Origin: JBDIBB01 sp039812685
GTDB lineage: Bacteria > Acidobacteriota > Vicinamibacteria > Vicinamibacterales > JAFNAJ01
Length of the DNA: 7,870 nt
Direction of reading: 5' to 3'
Assembly (NCBI GenBank): GCA_039812685.1
Contig: JBDIBB010000168.1
Location: forward strand, 1 to 7,870
The position numbers were made by a program, and so were the translations under genes. The notes beneath the pieces are model-generated. The model saw nothing but the letters and a program-made list of their open reading frames with translations, was not told where the DNA came from and made no database searches. How positions within the stretch are numbered: position 1 is the first letter of the stretch; each line of letters begins with the position of its first letter. Shown in pieces: positions 7,340 to 7,870 of this stretch.

Positions 7340-7870
7340 CTAGCGCTTCCGGAACACGTCCGCCTTGAACGCGGGATTCACCTTGTAGCCGGTGATGACG
7401 GTCTCCTCGACGGGCGTGCCATCGACCACGCGGCTGATCTTGTGCGGCAGCAACACGCCACCCACCTTCCGGTGATCGGAAAAGAACACCTCGACCTCCT
7501 GCGTCTTCGGCGGTTCCTTCTCGGCGCGTTCGCGGGCCTCGCGGAACAGCTTCTCCATCTCCTCGCGGGAGGGCGCCGGCTGGCCCGGCTGCTGCGGCGG
7601 GCGCTGCATGTTCAGCATGCGGGGCGCCTGCTCGCGATAGGTCATCAGCAGCGGCAGGTGTGTCTCGCGGTCGACGAACAGACGGCACGGCGCGCCGCCC
7701 TCGATCGAGGCCTCGAGGACGTCGGCCTTGCCATCCGGCGACTCGGCCTCTCCCGCATAGGTGACCGTGAGCGGGGCAATCGCGTCGGGCCGTCCCAGCA
7801 TGGCCAGTAGCAGGCGGCTGACGTCGGTGCGATGCCCGCGCAGCATGCGCGCCGCGCGCTCGGGATCGGC
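7340..7870 (-). CDS. LolA-like outer-membrane lipoprotein-sorting family protein (5' end cut by window edge)
   Basis: The frame is open from the right edge to a TAG at 7340-7342 and gives 176 residues of a C-terminal part; an internal ATG at 7846 is probably not the true start. The fragment alternates beta-strand-like segments, including ADVLEASIEG (49-58), CRLFVDRETHLPLLMTY (62-78), VEVFFSDHRKVGGVLLPHKI (126-145) and VNPAFKADVF (164-173). The 'D-x-x-T-x-L-P' strand followed by 'SD-x-R-x-V-x-G-V-x-L-P-H' is the pattern of LolA/LolB-like curved-sheet proteins that carry lipids or lipoproteins through the periplasm. Assignment is from pattern memory, with no signal peptide to check. Residues 84-122 form a proline/glutamine linker plus a charged helix inserted between the strands. 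It lies directly upstream of the TonB receptor (48-base gap), which suggests shared transcription and an outer-membrane role. Confidence 0.75.
   Translation of the reverse strand, partial: ADPERAARMLRGHRTDVSRLLLAMLGRPDAIAPLTVTYAGEAESPDGKADVLEASIEGGAPCRLFVDRETHLPLLMTYREQAPRMLNMQRPPQQPGQPAPSREEMEKLFREARERAEKEPPKTQEVEVFFSDHRKVGGVLLPHKISRVVDGTPVEETVITGYKVNPAFKADVFRKR

Noticed and set aside
7334..7346. Short hairpin (GCGCT / AGCGC) around the stop codon of the LolA-like gene
   Set aside because: The stem is only five base pairs with a three-base loop and no T-run follows. It is unlikely to terminate transcription, and the TonB receptor 48 bases on appears to be cotranscribed.
4856..7810. Continuous 984-codon plus-strand open frame antisense to the TonB receptor and the LolA-like gene
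   Set aside because: The translation is dominated by Val, Ala, Arg, His and Glu with no domain, signal or membrane pattern. Open antisense frames of this length are expected opposite GC-rich genes with strong third-position bias. The minus-strand genes have clear family motifs across the same span.

Overview
The window is GC-rich DNA holding six protein-coding genes, packed almost edge to edge and cut at both ends. The best taxonomic clue is the secreted von Willebrand factor A protein at 2977-3927. Its N-terminal segment before the A domain is typical of the 'VWFA-related' family that is expanded in Acidobacteriota. The Oar-like TonB-dependent receptor with a carboxypeptidase-regulatory-type N-domain, the lipoprotein-anchored OmpA protein and the general composition fit the same phylum, possibly a Vicinamibacteria-like lineage. 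This placement is inference from family resemblance; there is no rRNA or other marker gene here.

Layout: on the minus strand, a multi-pass membrane protein of GT-C glycosyltransferase type runs off the left edge (1-1503). It lies 43 bases downstream of an AlaA-like class I aminotransferase (1547-2761). A 215-base divergent region (2762-2976) separates the aminotransferase from a plus-strand pair: the secreted vWA protein (2977-3927) and an OmpA-family lipoprotein (3987-4649). The OmpA gene converges head-on with a minus-strand TonB-dependent receptor (4646-7291). Their stop codons share one CTAG tetranucleotide. Upstream of the receptor, probably in the same operon, is a gene cut by the right edge (7340-7870) that resembles a LolA-like outer-membrane lipoprotein-sorting protein.

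Four of the six products (vWA protein, OmpA lipoprotein, TonB receptor, LolA-like protein) are predicted to act in the periplasm or outer membrane, and the GT-C-like protein in the inner membrane. The region therefore reads as an envelope-biased housekeeping or accessory neighbourhood rather than a single pathway. I see no mobile element, CRISPR array, RNA gene, toxin-antitoxin pair or defence system. I did not find a clearly undescribed system. The points most worth a second look are the CTAG-shared convergent stops, a probable leaderless promoter for the aminotransferase, and a glycine-rich insert with a G9 tract near the end of the TonB receptor.
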